Below, in pieces: positions 52,901 through 60,361 of a stretch of 64,000 nucleotides of DNA (the first letter of the stretch is position 1; each line of letters starts with the position of its first letter). Under the pieces are notes generated by a model. The model searched no databases and was not told the origin of the DNA. It worked only from the letters and a program-made list of their open reading frames with translations. The DNA comes from Lachnospiraceae bacterium. GTDB lineage: Bacteria; Bacillota; Clostridia; Lachnospirales; Lachnospiraceae. The position numbers were made by a program, and so were the translations under genes. Location: the NCBI GenBank assembly GCA_009774145.1, contig VSND01000007.1, forward strand, positions 52,314 through 116,313, read 5' to 3'.

Positions 52901-52959
52901 GGAAGAAATACTGTTTCTGGAAAAAGGAGAAGACAGAGGACGAAGAGTTCCGATTATAA
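49912..52959 (+). CDS. RND-family efflux permease
   Basis: A 1015-residue AcrB/MdtB-like exporter. It has the twelve-helix arrangement with two large extracytoplasmic loops, the classical start (RPVSTLLLVLALAVFGFSSL) and the AcrB-like helix-4 segment around ALVIAIGMMVDSSIVVLES. MSIPFSLIGSLG lies in the second half. RND pumps use proton flow to expel lipophilic compounds. Because a monoderm organism lacks TolC, export would go to the wall or medium; no outer-membrane partner is nearby. ATG 49912 follows AGGAGG. Confidence 0.92.
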   Translation: MGLTRLSLKRPVSTLLLVLALAVFGFSSLLSLRLELMPDMDMPIMMVMTIYPGADPESVEALVSGEIEGQVASLSGVDSVMSYSQENMSMVLLQYDYSVDTNDAYLDLRAALDITAASLPEECQEPMVLQMDINAMPSIMYSVSTTDGTDAFSVVNDTIVPELEAVSTVADVEVTGGREHYIRILLDEEALNQYGLSMNQIAQSIAATDFTIPLGSLEQGSQSISAISTSENQTVQELQRIPLFTSVGSMIQLSDVAQVGWSQKDPDSISRFNGEDTISVSVTKNQTAGTIGMVNDVKKVMNRMLEQNSNLMMDISMDMSEQILEAVGSVASTLLMGVILSMIILFLFFGDWKASLIVGSSMPISLLVTVIVMAVAGFSLNMITLGALVIAIGMMVDSSIVVLESCFRSKDRMPDFKEASLQGARGVVGSIIASTITTIVVYLPLCLQEGLTGQIFGQLGYTIIFAMLASLISAMTLVPLFFSLFKPKEKKELKINSVLEGMRNGYDVFERKLLKKKKTCVLLAVVLLVLSFVLARFMDTVLMPSMDEGMVSISATFRSGTKVSEVDERMQRLEDMVTSHEDVENYTLTIQKGSASITANLKDDRKMTSQEVADQWIAETSDIVDAQLEIQVSSQMSAMMTTGAAASITLESTDLDDMKEAVNLLEDSIWSIPGVLNVSNSAGETATQIRVVVDPLDAMSHGMTPVQVAGALYSMISGTEAMTVTSDGEEYSVYLEFPEGTYDDASRLLGASISGVPLSEMASLQYTDSQQTIMKTDGKYTLTVNATCLSDDQMGIQEQMEELAEQTSLPNTVELAQNSMDEMMVESFTALGWAIAAAMFLVFLVMAMQFESPKYSLMVMLSIPFSLIGSLGLLFITGEPISMTSLMGIMMLVGIVVNNGILYVDGVNELRMRMPVEDALIRSGQTRLRPILMTTLTTVISMIPMAMGIGSGTEMMSGMAIIIIGGLVASTLLILVLMPVFYLLVYGRSKKERRERRKKYCFWKKEKTEDEEFRL

Positions 52960-52976
52960 ACGAATGGTATACCCGA

Positions 52977-53021
52977 AGATGCCGGTGTCCGGAAAACAGA
53001 ACGTTTTCGGATCCGGCATTC
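52977..53021 (+). terminator. Hairpin ending the efflux operon
   Basis: A near-perfect stem of about 19 bp (GATGCCGG..GAAAAC against CGTTTTC..CCGGCATT) follows the permease stop by 18 nt. The T-tract is poor, so termination may be inefficient. Confidence 0.5.
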
Positions 53022-53039
53022 TGTATGAATGTGGAAATT

Positions 53040-53067
53040 TGTCGAAACGGCTCGAATTCTTTCGACA
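53040..53067 (+). promoter_or_regulatory. Two Spo0A boxes upstream of spo0A
   Basis: TGTCGAA (53040-53046) and its inverted form TTCGACA (53061-53067) lie 9-36 bp upstream of the -35 element. Paired boxes here suggest autoregulation by phosphorylated Spo0A. Confidence 0.7.
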
Positions 53068-53075
53068 GGTTTTTC

Positions 53076-53104
53076 TTGTAAAGAACTACTGGTTTCCCTA
53101 TAAT
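53076..53104 (+). promoter_or_regulatory. Promoter of spo0A
   Basis: TTGTAA, 17-nt spacer, TATAAT, 80 nt before the start codon. Confidence 0.6.
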
Positions 53105-53183
53105 TTTTTCCATGGATGTTGGAAACTGTTGTATGAACCTGTAGAAAGGGGACAGAAATTATGGGAAACGAGGAGGATACTGC

Positions 53184-53984
53184 ATGAGCAAATGGAGCGT
53201 CGCTATTGCAGATGATAACGAAAGAATGGTGGAAATTCTGGATGGGATACTGCGTCAGGATGAAGAGCTTCAGATTGTAGGAATAGCCAGAAACGGCGAG
53301 GAGGCGTGCCGGGTGATTAAGGAAAAAGAACCTGATATTGTGCTTCTGGATATTATCATGCCGAAACTGGACGGACTTACAGTGATGGAGAAAGTGGGAC
53401 AGGATATCCAAATACAGAAAAAGCCGGTATTTGTCGTAATATCTGCAATTGGGCAGGAGAAAATTACAGAAAATGCATTTCTGCTGGGCGCCAGTTATTA
53501 CATTATGAAGCCATTTGACCATGACATGCTTCTGAACCGGCTCCAGAGCCTGAAATCCGAGAGACAGAATAAGAGAACCGGAATCAGAAAGGTTGCACCG
53601 TATGAAACAAAGATGGCATATATTGAGCGGAATCTGGAGACAGACGTCACGAATATGATCCATGAAATCGGTGTACCTGCACACATTAAGGGATATCAGT
53701 ATTTAAGGGACGCAATTATGATGGCAGTAGAAGATATGAACATGCTGAACTCCATAACGAAGATCCTGTATCCGACCATTGCCAAGAATCACCAGACGAC
53801 TCCGAGCAGAGTAGAACGGGCGATCCGCCATGCGATTGAAGTGGCATGGAGCAGAGGGAAAATGGATACCATCGACGAATTATTTGGGTACACAGTCAGT
53901 GTGGGAAAAGGAAAACCGACTAATTCAGAATTTATTGCTCTGATTGCAGATAAAATTCGCCTGGACTATAAAAAGCATGCATAA
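53184..53984 (+). CDS. spo0A: Sporulation master regulator Spo0A
   Basis: A 266-residue response regulator. The receiver has the acidic pair D10-D11, phosphorylation site D56 (LLDIIMP) and switch lysine in YIMKPFD. The distinctive C-terminal DNA-binding domain contains the recognition helix SRVERAIRHAIEVAW, which is diagnostic of Spo0A. Once phosphorylated it binds TGTCGAA boxes and controls entry into sporulation. ATG 53184 follows CGAGGAGG. In many Clostridia it sits beside spoIVB; here it is between an efflux operon and glgA. Confidence 0.97.
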   Translation: MSKWSVAIADDNERMVEILDGILRQDEELQIVGIARNGEEACRVIKEKEPDIVLLDIIMPKLDGLTVMEKVGQDIQIQKKPVFVVISAIGQEKITENAFLLGASYYIMKPFDHDMLLNRLQSLKSERQNKRTGIRKVAPYETKMAYIERNLETDVTNMIHEIGVPAHIKGYQYLRDAIMMAVEDMNMLNSITKILYPTIAKNHQTTPSRVERAIRHAIEVAWSRGKMDTIDELFGYTVSVGKGKPTNSEFIALIADKIRLDYKKHA

Positions 53985-53998
53985 TCTGTGAAAAAATC

Positions 53999-54027
53999 TT
54001 TAAAAACCTCATAAACTGCGGTATAAT
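53999..54027 (+). promoter_or_regulatory. Promoter of glgA
   Basis: TTTAAA, 17-nt spacer, TATAAT, 36 nt before the glgA start. It allows glgA expression independent of spo0A. Confidence 0.65.
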
Positions 54028-54063
54028 GAATCTAACAATTATATTTTGTGCTGGAGGGGAAGA

Positions 54064-55518
54064 ATGAGGAAGAAGATTTTATTTATCGCATCTGAATGCG
54101 TGCCGTTTGTTAAAACGGGCGGACTTGCAGATGTTGTGGGATCCTTGCCCGGATATTTTGATCAGGAGAAATATGAAGTACGCGTGATTGTGCCAAATTA
54201 CATATGTATCGGCTCCGAATGGAAGGAAAAGATGAACTTTGTGACGAGCTTTTATATGGATATGGCATGGAGAAGCCAGTATGTGGGCATTCTGGAATTG
54301 GAGTACAAGGGAATCCGGTATTATTTCATCGACAATGAATATTATTTCGCCGGAGATAAACCATATGGATATATACACGAAGATGTCGAAAAGTTCGCTT
54401 TTTTCTCAAAAGCGGCACTGTCGATTCTTCCGGTGGTAGATTATAAACCTGATATTGTGCACTGCCATGACTGGCAGACCGGCCTGGTACCGGTATATTT
54501 AAAAGACAGTTTTCATAAAGGCGAGTTTTATGCCAATATGAAATCGATCATGACTATTCATAATCTGAAATTTCAGGGAAGCTGGAACATCCCGGCAGTA
54601 CAGGATGCCACAGGCCTTGACATGTCATATTTTACCTCAGATAAACTGGAGGCGTTTGGGGATGCCAACTATCTGAAGGGAGGAATTGTTTACGCAGATT
54701 ATGTGACGACCGTGAGCCGTACTTACGCAGAAGAGATCAAGTCTCCGTTTTACGGAGAACATCTGGACGGTCTGATGCGTGCCCGTGAAGGCAGCCTGTG
54801 CGGGATCGTGAACGGTCTGGATTATCAGGAGTGGAATCCGCAGACAGATTCCATGATATGTAAAAACTATTCAGCAGAAACGTTCCGGGTGGATAAGGCG
54901 AAGAACAAGACTGCACTGCAAAAAGAGCTTGGGCTTGAGACAGAGAAAAAGAAGATGCTCATAGGCATTGTGTCCCGCCTGACCGATCAGAAGGGCTTTG
55001 ATCTGATCGACTGCGTCATGGATGAACTGTGCCAGGATGAAGTGCAGATTGTTGTACTTGGGACGGGGGAAGACCGTTATGAAAACATGTTCCGTCATTT
55101 TGCATGGAAATATAATGGGAAAGTGGCAGCATGCATCTGCTATTCCAATGAACTGTCGCATAAGATTTATGCGGCATGCGATGCATTTTTAATGCCGTCA
55201 CAGTTTGAACCATGCGGGCTCAGCCAGCTTATGAGCCTCCGGTATGGCGCACTGCCCATTGTGCGTGAGACCGGCGGACTGAAAGATACAGTAGAACCAT
55301 ATAATGAATACGAGGAAACCGGGACAGGCTTCAGTTTCAGAAATTATAATGCACACGAGATGCTGGCGGCAGTCCGTTATGCGCAGTCGGTGTATTATGA
55401 CAGGAAGCGTTCCTGGAATCAAATGGTAAAACGTGCCATGAAGGCAGATTTTTCCTGGAGTCATTCGGCCGGACAGTACGAGGCGTTATACAGGAAATTA
55501 TCGCCCTTCCAGGACTGA
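54064..55518 (+). CDS. glgA: Glycogen synthase
   Basis: A 484-residue GT5 glycosyltransferase that elongates alpha-1,4-glucan from ADP-glucose. The nucleotide-sugar loop is K17-T18-G19-G20-L21 near the N-terminus. The C-terminal domain has SRLTDQKGFDL and the E-x7-E type motif FEPCGLSQLMSLRYG. Length is normal. ATG 54064 follows GGAGGGGA. It lies 79 nt after spo0A. glgB is 8 kb upstream and the ADP-glucose pyrophosphorylase is outside the window. Confidence 0.95.
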   Translation: MRKKILFIASECVPFVKTGGLADVVGSLPGYFDQEKYEVRVIVPNYICIGSEWKEKMNFVTSFYMDMAWRSQYVGILELEYKGIRYYFIDNEYYFAGDKPYGYIHEDVEKFAFFSKAALSILPVVDYKPDIVHCHDWQTGLVPVYLKDSFHKGEFYANMKSIMTIHNLKFQGSWNIPAVQDATGLDMSYFTSDKLEAFGDANYLKGGIVYADYVTTVSRTYAEEIKSPFYGEHLDGLMRAREGSLCGIVNGLDYQEWNPQTDSMICKNYSAETFRVDKAKNKTALQKELGLETEKKKMLIGIVSRLTDQKGFDLIDCVMDELCQDEVQIVVLGTGEDRYENMFRHFAWKYNGKVAACICYSNELSHKIYAACDAFLMPSQFEPCGLSQLMSLRYGALPIVRETGGLKDTVEPYNEYEETGTGFSFRNYNAHEMLAAVRYAQSVYYDRKRSWNQMVKRAMKADFSWSHSAGQYEALYRKLSPFQD

Positions 55519-55603
55519 CGGACGGATACCGGCGCCAGTCCGGTCTTGAGATTACAGCCTGAAACTGGATGATTTCGGTTCGGATGTAAGGATCTGGGAG
55601 AAT

Positions 55604-55663
55604 AATTCCTCCTTATTTTCACATACTACTCCTGTCAGTATGGAAAATAAGGAGGAATTTTTT
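55604..55663 (+). promoter_or_regulatory. Perfect 17-bp hairpin burying the ribosome site of the next gene
   Basis: Arms at 55604-55620 and 55643-55659 pair perfectly; CATACT and AGTATG in the loop can pair too. The 3-prime arm contains AAGGAGG, the ribosome site of the gene at 55664, and the 5-prime arm holds its exact complement. Six T residues follow the stem, so it can act as a terminator as well. The leader between glgA and this structure shows nothing else. Confidence 0.75.
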
Positions 55664-55849
55664 ATGTCAGAATTATCAGAGCTTGATGTTCAGAATCTTC
55701 GTCACCTGATTGGCGGAAGTGAAACCTGCCAGGCAAAGTTCAGCGCCTATGCAGAACAGTCCACAGACCAGCAGGTGAAGCAGTATTTCCAGCAGGCAGC
55801 CCAGTCTGCAAAGGAGAATAAGCAGCAGTTAATGGGATTTCTGAAATAG
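55664..55849 (+). CDS. Small spore-associated protein, likely
   Basis: A 61-residue helical protein (MSELSELDVQNLRHLIGG...) rich in Gln, Ala and Lys. It looks like the small partner often found before CotF-type genes, but I do not recognise a named family. ATG 55664 is chosen because the AAGGAGG site lies 7 nt upstream; an in-frame ATG at 55640 is inside the hairpin loop and has no site. It precedes the coat gene by 14 nt, so both are one transcript. Confidence 0.7.
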   Translation: MSELSELDVQNLRHLIGGSETCQAKFSAYAEQSTDQQVKQYFQQAAQSAKENKQQLMGFLK

Positions 55850-55863
55850 GAGGAACGAAGAAG

Positions 55864-56121
55864 ATGGATGAGAAAACAATGGTCAGTGATGCACTGGTAG
55901 GCATCAACGGGGAACTGAAGATGTATGCGGAGTATATTACGCAGAGTGAGAATCCGCAGTTAAAACAGACGCTGAAGCAGATGCGGAACAAAGCGGAGAC
56001 GGCGCAGGAGCAGCTGTATCAGATTGCGAGAGAAAAATCTTATTATGTGCCGGCTTCAAAGGCAACAAAGGAAGAGGTTGAGCATGTGAAGTCTCTGTTT
56101 AAGCCGGAGTCGATGCTGTAA
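55864..56121 (+). CDS. Spore coat protein, CotF family
   Basis: An 85-residue helical protein resembling the CotF/ferritin-like coat family (MVSDALVGINGELKMYAEYIT, then AREKSYYVPASKA). Coat proteins of this kind are made in the mother cell late in sporulation (family knowledge). ATG 55864 follows AGGAGGAACG. It depends on the upstream gene and hairpin for expression. Together with spo0A it supports a spore-forming host. Confidence 0.82.
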   Translation: MDEKTMVSDALVGINGELKMYAEYITQSENPQLKQTLKQMRNKAETAQEQLYQIAREKSYYVPASKATKEEVEHVKSLFKPESML

Positions 56122-56140
56122 GACTGCAGCCGCGGAGTGA

Positions 56141-56261
56141 CGGGGCTGTTGCAAAATGTATCTCTGCCTGTGCGCAGCACTCGTATGGAGTGAATCGGAC
56201 AGGCTTCCATCCACACAGTGTTGCTGAGTGCACAGACAGGATTACATTTTGCAGCGCCCCG
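56141..56261. mobile_element. MITE-like inverted-repeat element, 121 bp
   Basis: The left end (CGGGGCTGTTGCAAAATGTA, 56141-56160) and right end (56243-56261) are inverted, differing by a 1-nt bulge and one mismatch. Pairing continues inward (CTGCCTGTGC with GCACAGACAG, one mismatch). The end sequence recalls terminal repeats of IS1182-like elements (from memory). It encodes nothing. No clear target duplication is visible. An alternative reading is a very large terminator between convergent genes, but T-runs are absent. Confidence 0.55.
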
Positions 56262-56406
56262 ATATCCGGTACATATAGAATCGGCGTCCGATTTCCGCCC
56301 CTGTTCTCCTGAACGTACTGGCCGGAGCTGGAAGCGTTTATCACTGTGTTTCCTGCGCTCTGACAGATGTCATGGCGCCTCTTCCGTCTGCGTTACTTCT
56401 GCAGGA

Positions 56407-57516
56407 TTACCGGTTACAGCCGAAAAATTCCTGTATTCTGTCCATACGCGAAGTCATACTGATCAACAGCATGTCCAGTATGGTCAGCGCCGCCATACAT
56501 TCAACGACTACGACGGCCCGGGGCACAATGATCGGATCGTGGCGTCCTTTTATGGAGATTCGGATATTCTCACCGGACTGGTTCACGGTTTCCTGCTCCC
56601 TGCTGATGGAAGGGGTGGGTTTGAAGGCGGCCCGGAAGACAAGATCGCTTCCGTCGCTGATGCCGCCCAGAACCCCGCCGGCATGATTGGTCTTTTTGCC
56701 GATGGTTCCGTCTTCTTTCCTGTAAAATGCGTCGTTATTGCTGCTGCCGCATACTTCGGCAGCGGCAAAACCGTCTCCGATCTCGAAGCCCTTGACAGCG
56801 CCGATGGAGCAGACGGCTTTTGCCAGACGGGCATTCAGTTTTTCAAAGCAGGGCTCCCCGATGCCGGCGGGCACGCCCTGAATGACGCATTCTACGATGC
56901 CGCCGCAGGAATCCTGCTGTGCCCGGCAGGCATCCAGATGCGCTTCGGCCAGTGCGGCAGCGGCGGAATCGGGCATATTGACGGCATTTTGCTCCATCTG
57001 CGACAGATCAAACCGGCGGTAATCAATGGATACCGGGCCAATGGCCTTCGTATATGCAGTAACTGTAATGCCCAGTTCGGACAGGATCTTTGCAGCTACG
57101 GCTCCGGCGGCTACGCGGCCGATGGTCTCTCTGCCGGAAGAACGGCCGCCTCCTGTGTAGTCCCGGAATCCGTATTTGCAGTCATAGGTATAATCTGCAT
57201 GCCCGGGACGGTAACAGGAGGCGATTTCGCTGTAATCTCTGGAGCGCTGGGAGGTGTTGCGGACCATCAGGGAAATGGGGGTACCGGTGGTTCTTCCCTC
57301 AAAGACGCCGGATAAGATCTCCACAGCGTCATCTTCCTTCCGGGGAGTGGTGAAGCGGGACTGCCCGGGTTTTCTGCGGTTTAAGTAGATCTGGATATCG
57401 TGTTCCGTAAGGGGCAGTCCGGCGGGACAGCCGTCGATGACGACGCCGATGCCGCTGCCGTGGGATTCTCCCCAGGTGGTAATGGATAGAAGTGTTCCGA
57501 ATGTTGAACCGGCCAT
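56407..57516 (-). CDS. aroC: Chorismate synthase
   Basis: A 369-residue FMN-dependent enzyme of the shikimate pathway that forms chorismate from EPSP. Signatures include the N-terminal TTWGESHGSGIGVVIDGCPAG (Gly-His loop), RPGHADYT, GGGRSSGRETIGRVAAGA and the C-terminal KPTPSI. Length is standard. Start at ATG 57516 (minus) behind CAGGAGAAT; the longer frame to 57552 is not supported. It is convergent with the coat genes and divergent from tgt. Confidence 0.96.
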   Translation of the reverse strand: MAGSTFGTLLSITTWGESHGSGIGVVIDGCPAGLPLTEHDIQIYLNRRKPGQSRFTTPRKEDDAVEILSGVFEGRTTGTPISLMVRNTSQRSRDYSEIASCYRPGHADYTYDCKYGFRDYTGGGRSSGRETIGRVAAGAVAAKILSELGITVTAYTKAIGPVSIDYRRFDLSQMEQNAVNMPDSAAAALAEAHLDACRAQQDSCGGIVECVIQGVPAGIGEPCFEKLNARLAKAVCSIGAVKGFEIGDGFAAAEVCGSSNNDAFYRKEDGTIGKKTNHAGGVLGGISDGSDLVFRAAFKPTPSISREQETVNQSGENIRISIKGRHDPIIVPRAVVVVECMAALTILDMLLISMTSRMDRIQEFFGCNR

Positions 57517-57551
57517 AGATAGATTCTCCTGTTCTGAAAATGGATTGGTCA

Positions 57552-57581
57552 TTGACTAAACATCAGTATATATAATATACT
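57552..57581 (+). promoter_or_regulatory. Promoter of tgt
   Basis: TTGACT, 18-nt spacer, TATACT. The AT-rich segment AGTATATATAATATACT around 57566-57582 is nearly symmetrical and could also serve aroC on the other strand. Confidence 0.55.
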
Positions 57582-57623
57582 CTCATTTGTAAATGATTTT
57601 GAGTACAGACAATGAGGTGCAGG

Positions 57624-58751
57624 ATGTATAAACTGATAAAAAAAGACGGAAACGCAAAACGCGGAGAGTTTCATACCGTTCACGGAGTGATACAGACCCC
57701 GGTATTTATGAACGTGGGAACTGCTGCTGCGATCAAGGGAGCTGTATCGACAGAGGATCTGGAGGCCATCGGAACACAGGTAGAACTGTCCAATACCTAT
57801 CATCTGCATGTGCGTCCGGGAGACCAGGTCGTGAAGAAGATGGGCGGACTGCATAAATTCATGTCGTGGGACCGGCCCATCCTTACGGATTCCGGCGGAT
57901 TTCAGGTATTCTCCCTGGCAGGGCTCAGGAAGATCAGGGAGGAGGGCGTGTGTTTTCACTCTCATGTAGACGGGAAGAAAATCTTCATGGGACCGGAGGA
58001 GAGCATGCAGATCCAGTCCAGTCTGGCCTCCACGATCGCCATGGCATTTGATGAGTGCGCGCCGAGCAGGGCGGACAGGAGCTATGTGCAGGCTTCGGTA
58101 GAGCGTACCACACGGTGGCTGGAGCGATGCAGGGCAGAGATGACAAGGCTGAACAGCCTGGAGGATACGATCAACAAAGAACAGCTTCTCTTTGGAATTA
58201 ACCAGGGAGCGGTGTATGAGGATATCCGGATCGATCATGCGAAAAGGATCGCCGAGATGGATCTGCCGGGATATGCGATCGGCGGTCTGGCAGTGGGGGA
58301 GACGCATGAGGAGATGTATCAGATCATTGAAGCCGTGATCCCGCACCTTCCGGTGGAAAAACCAACCTACCTGATGGGAGTCGGGACACCGGCAAATATT
58401 CTGGAAGCAGTGGAAAGGGGTGTGGACTTTTTTGACTGTGTGTATCCGGGCCGGAATGGAAGGCACGGCCATGTCTATACGAATCAGGGTAAGCGGAATC
58501 TGTTCAATGCACGGTATGAGCTGGATGAAAGACCCATTGAAGAAGGCTGTAAATGTCCTGCGTGCAGGCGGTACAGCAGGGCATATATCCGGCATCTTCT
58601 GAAGGCGAAGGAGATGCTGGGGATGCGCCTTTGCGTGCTCCACAATCTGTATTTTTACAACCATATGATGGAGGAGATCCGGGAAGCGATCGAAGCCGGA
58701 ACCTATCAGGAATACAAAAAAAGGAAGCTTTCCGGGATGGAGAAAAAATAG
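57624..58751 (+). CDS. tgt: Queuine/preQ1 tRNA-ribosyltransferase
   Basis: A 375-residue enzyme that exchanges guanine 34 in GUN-anticodon tRNAs for preQ1, the bacterial step of queuosine synthesis. The nucleophile Asp lies in FFDCVYPGRNGRHG, the other catalytic Asp in LTDSGGFQVFSL, and the zinc ligands in CKCPACRRYSRAYIRHL. ATG 57624 has GAGGTG 6 nt upstream and is preferred over ATG 57612. queH at 27241 makes the last modification. Precursor-making genes are not present here. Confidence 0.96.
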   Translation: MYKLIKKDGNAKRGEFHTVHGVIQTPVFMNVGTAAAIKGAVSTEDLEAIGTQVELSNTYHLHVRPGDQVVKKMGGLHKFMSWDRPILTDSGGFQVFSLAGLRKIREEGVCFHSHVDGKKIFMGPEESMQIQSSLASTIAMAFDECAPSRADRSYVQASVERTTRWLERCRAEMTRLNSLEDTINKEQLLFGINQGAVYEDIRIDHAKRIAEMDLPGYAIGGLAVGETHEEMYQIIEAVIPHLPVEKPTYLMGVGTPANILEAVERGVDFFDCVYPGRNGRHGHVYTNQGKRNLFNARYELDERPIEEGCKCPACRRYSRAYIRHLLKAKEMLGMRLCVLHNLYFYNHMMEEIREAIEAGTYQEYKKRKLSGMEKK

Positions 58752-58781
58752 AACAGGAATGCCCAGAGGGCAAAAAAGTGC

Positions 58782-58810
58782 TTGCCCTGCGTGGGAATAT
58801 TGTGTACAAT
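58782..58810 (+). promoter_or_regulatory. Promoter of yajC
   Basis: TTGCCC, 17-nt spacer, TACAAT, 32 nt before the start codon. Confidence 0.6.
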
Positions 58811-58842
58811 AGACATTAAGTTATTTTTCAGGAGGAAACGAT

Positions 58843-59145
58843 ATGTTATTGACGAGTACAGGCAGCGGCATGGTCTCCATGTTTGTCGTATGTGGAGTAG
58901 TCTGGGTTATGATGTATTTTATGATGCTGAGGCCTCAGAAGAAAGAACAGAAGAGGCTTGCAGCCATGCTTGCTTCGCTTGAAGTAGGAGATGTGGTGGT
59001 AACGACCAGCGGTTTTTACGGGGTCTTGATTGATATTACAGATGAAGATGTAATTGTAGAGTTCGGAAGCAACCGCAACTGCCGTATTCCCATGAAGAAA
59101 GCAGCCATCCAGGAAGTGGAAAAACAGAACCAGGCAAGGGTGTAA
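58843..59145 (+). CDS. yajC: Preprotein translocase subunit YajC
   Basis: A 100-residue protein with one N-terminal membrane helix (residues of about 12-28) followed by the family motif MLRPQKKEQKRLAAMLASL and a beta-rich cytoplasmic domain (GDVVVTTSGFYGV). YajC associates with SecDF and supports protein export. It is found beside tgt in many Bacillota and Pseudomonadota, as here (91 nt apart), though here it has its own promoter. ATG 58843 follows CAGGAGG. secD and secF are not in the window. Confidence 0.94.
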   Translation: MLLTSTGSGMVSMFVVCGVVWVMMYFMMLRPQKKEQKRLAAMLASLEVGDVVVTTSGFYGVLIDITDEDVIVEFGSNRNCRIPMKKAAIQEVEKQNQARV

Positions 59146-59149
59146 GCGG

Positions 59150-59174
59150 GGCGGAAGGATACTTCCGCCTTTTT
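59150..59174 (+). terminator. Intrinsic terminator after yajC
   Basis: GGCGGAAG and CTTCCGCC form a perfect 8-bp stem (59150-59157, 59162-59169) followed by TTTTT. Confidence 0.85.
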
Positions 59175-59227
59175 CTGTGACAGGGACTGCTGCAGAACTG
59201 AATATTTGATGCCGGGAGGAGAAAAGG

Positions 59228-60310
59228 ATGAATTGCAGAATAGGAGTTATCTCCGGTGACGGAATCGGGCCGGAGATCGTAAGAGAAGCGAGAAAGGTAC
59301 TGGACCGGGTGGCTGAGAGATACGGCCACAGTTTTGTCTATAAAGAACTTCTGCTGGGCGGGGCGTCCATCGATGTGCATGGCGTGCCTTTGACAGAGGA
59401 GACGATTGAACAGGCGAAGGCCTGTGATGCCGTACTGATGGGGTCCATCGGCGGGGATGCAAAGACGTCCCCATGGTATCAGCTGGAACCGTCCAGAAGA
59501 CCGGAGGCAGGGCTTCTGGGCATTCGTAAGGCATTGAATCTGTTTGCCAATCTAAGGCCTGCATATCTCTATGAGGAACTTCGGGCAGCGTGTCCGCTGC
59601 GGGAGGACATCAGCGCTGCCGGATTTGACATGCTGATTATGAGAGAACTGACGGGCGGTCTGTATTTTGGTGCAAGAAAGACGGAAGAGGTGGACGGAGT
59701 GCTGACGGCAGTCGATACCCTTTCCTATAATGAACATGAGATCCGCCGGATTGCAAAGCGGGCATTCGACATTGCCATGAAGAGAAGGAAAAAGGTATGC
59801 AGTGTGGACAAGGCCAATGTTCTGGATTCCTCCAGACTCTGGAGAAGGATCGTGGAGGAAGTGGCAGAGGATTATCCGGAAGTGGAACTTTCCCATATGT
59901 ATGTGGACAACTGCGCCATGCAGCTGGTCTTGCATCCGGCGCAGTTTGATGTGATTCTGACCGAAAATATGTTCGGTGATATCCTGTCCGACGAGGCGTC
60001 CATGGTGACCGGTTCCATCGGCATGCTTTCCAGCGCCAGCTTAAACGATACGAAGTTCGGACTGTATGAGCCAAGCCACGGCTCCGCTCCGGATATTGCC
60101 GGGCAGGACAGGGCGAATCCCATCGCTACGATTCTGTCAGCGGCCATGATGCTCCGTTATACCTTTGATCTGGATCGGGAAGCAGATGCCGTTGAGGCCG
60201 CTGTCCGCCAGGTTCTGAAGGAGGGCTTCCGTACGGGGGATATCCTGTCGGAAGGCTGTACTTACACAACTACCACTCAGATGGGTGATCTGATCGCAGA
60301 CAGGATTTGA
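59228..60310 (+). CDS. leuB: 3-isopropylmalate dehydrogenase
   Basis: A 360-residue NAD+-dependent decarboxylating dehydrogenase of leucine synthesis. Features: N-terminal GDGIGPEIV, substrate-binding MRELTGGLYFG, catalytic YVDNCAMQLV, and metal-binding TENMFGDILSDEAS, then GSAPDIAGQD. ATG 59228 follows GGGAGGAG. It heads the branched-chain cluster leuB-ilvD-ilvB; leuA, leuC and leuD are elsewhere. The gap to ilvD is 51 nt without a terminator, so they are probably co-transcribed. Confidence 0.95.
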   Translation: MNCRIGVISGDGIGPEIVREARKVLDRVAERYGHSFVYKELLLGGASIDVHGVPLTEETIEQAKACDAVLMGSIGGDAKTSPWYQLEPSRRPEAGLLGIRKALNLFANLRPAYLYEELRAACPLREDISAAGFDMLIMRELTGGLYFGARKTEEVDGVLTAVDTLSYNEHEIRRIAKRAFDIAMKRRKKVCSVDKANVLDSSRLWRRIVEEVAEDYPEVELSHMYVDNCAMQLVLHPAQFDVILTENMFGDILSDEASMVTGSIGMLSSASLNDTKFGLYEPSHGSAPDIAGQDRANPIATILSAAMMLRYTFDLDREADAVEAAVRQVLKEGFRTGDILSEGCTYTTTTQMGDLIADRI

Positions 60311-60361
60311 CAGGAAGGATTCGTGCAGACACATAAAATTACAACCAGGAGGAATCACACA

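Noticed and set aside
56218..57315. 365-codon frame on the plus strand
   Set aside because: It is antisense to aroC, which is intact and fully conserved.
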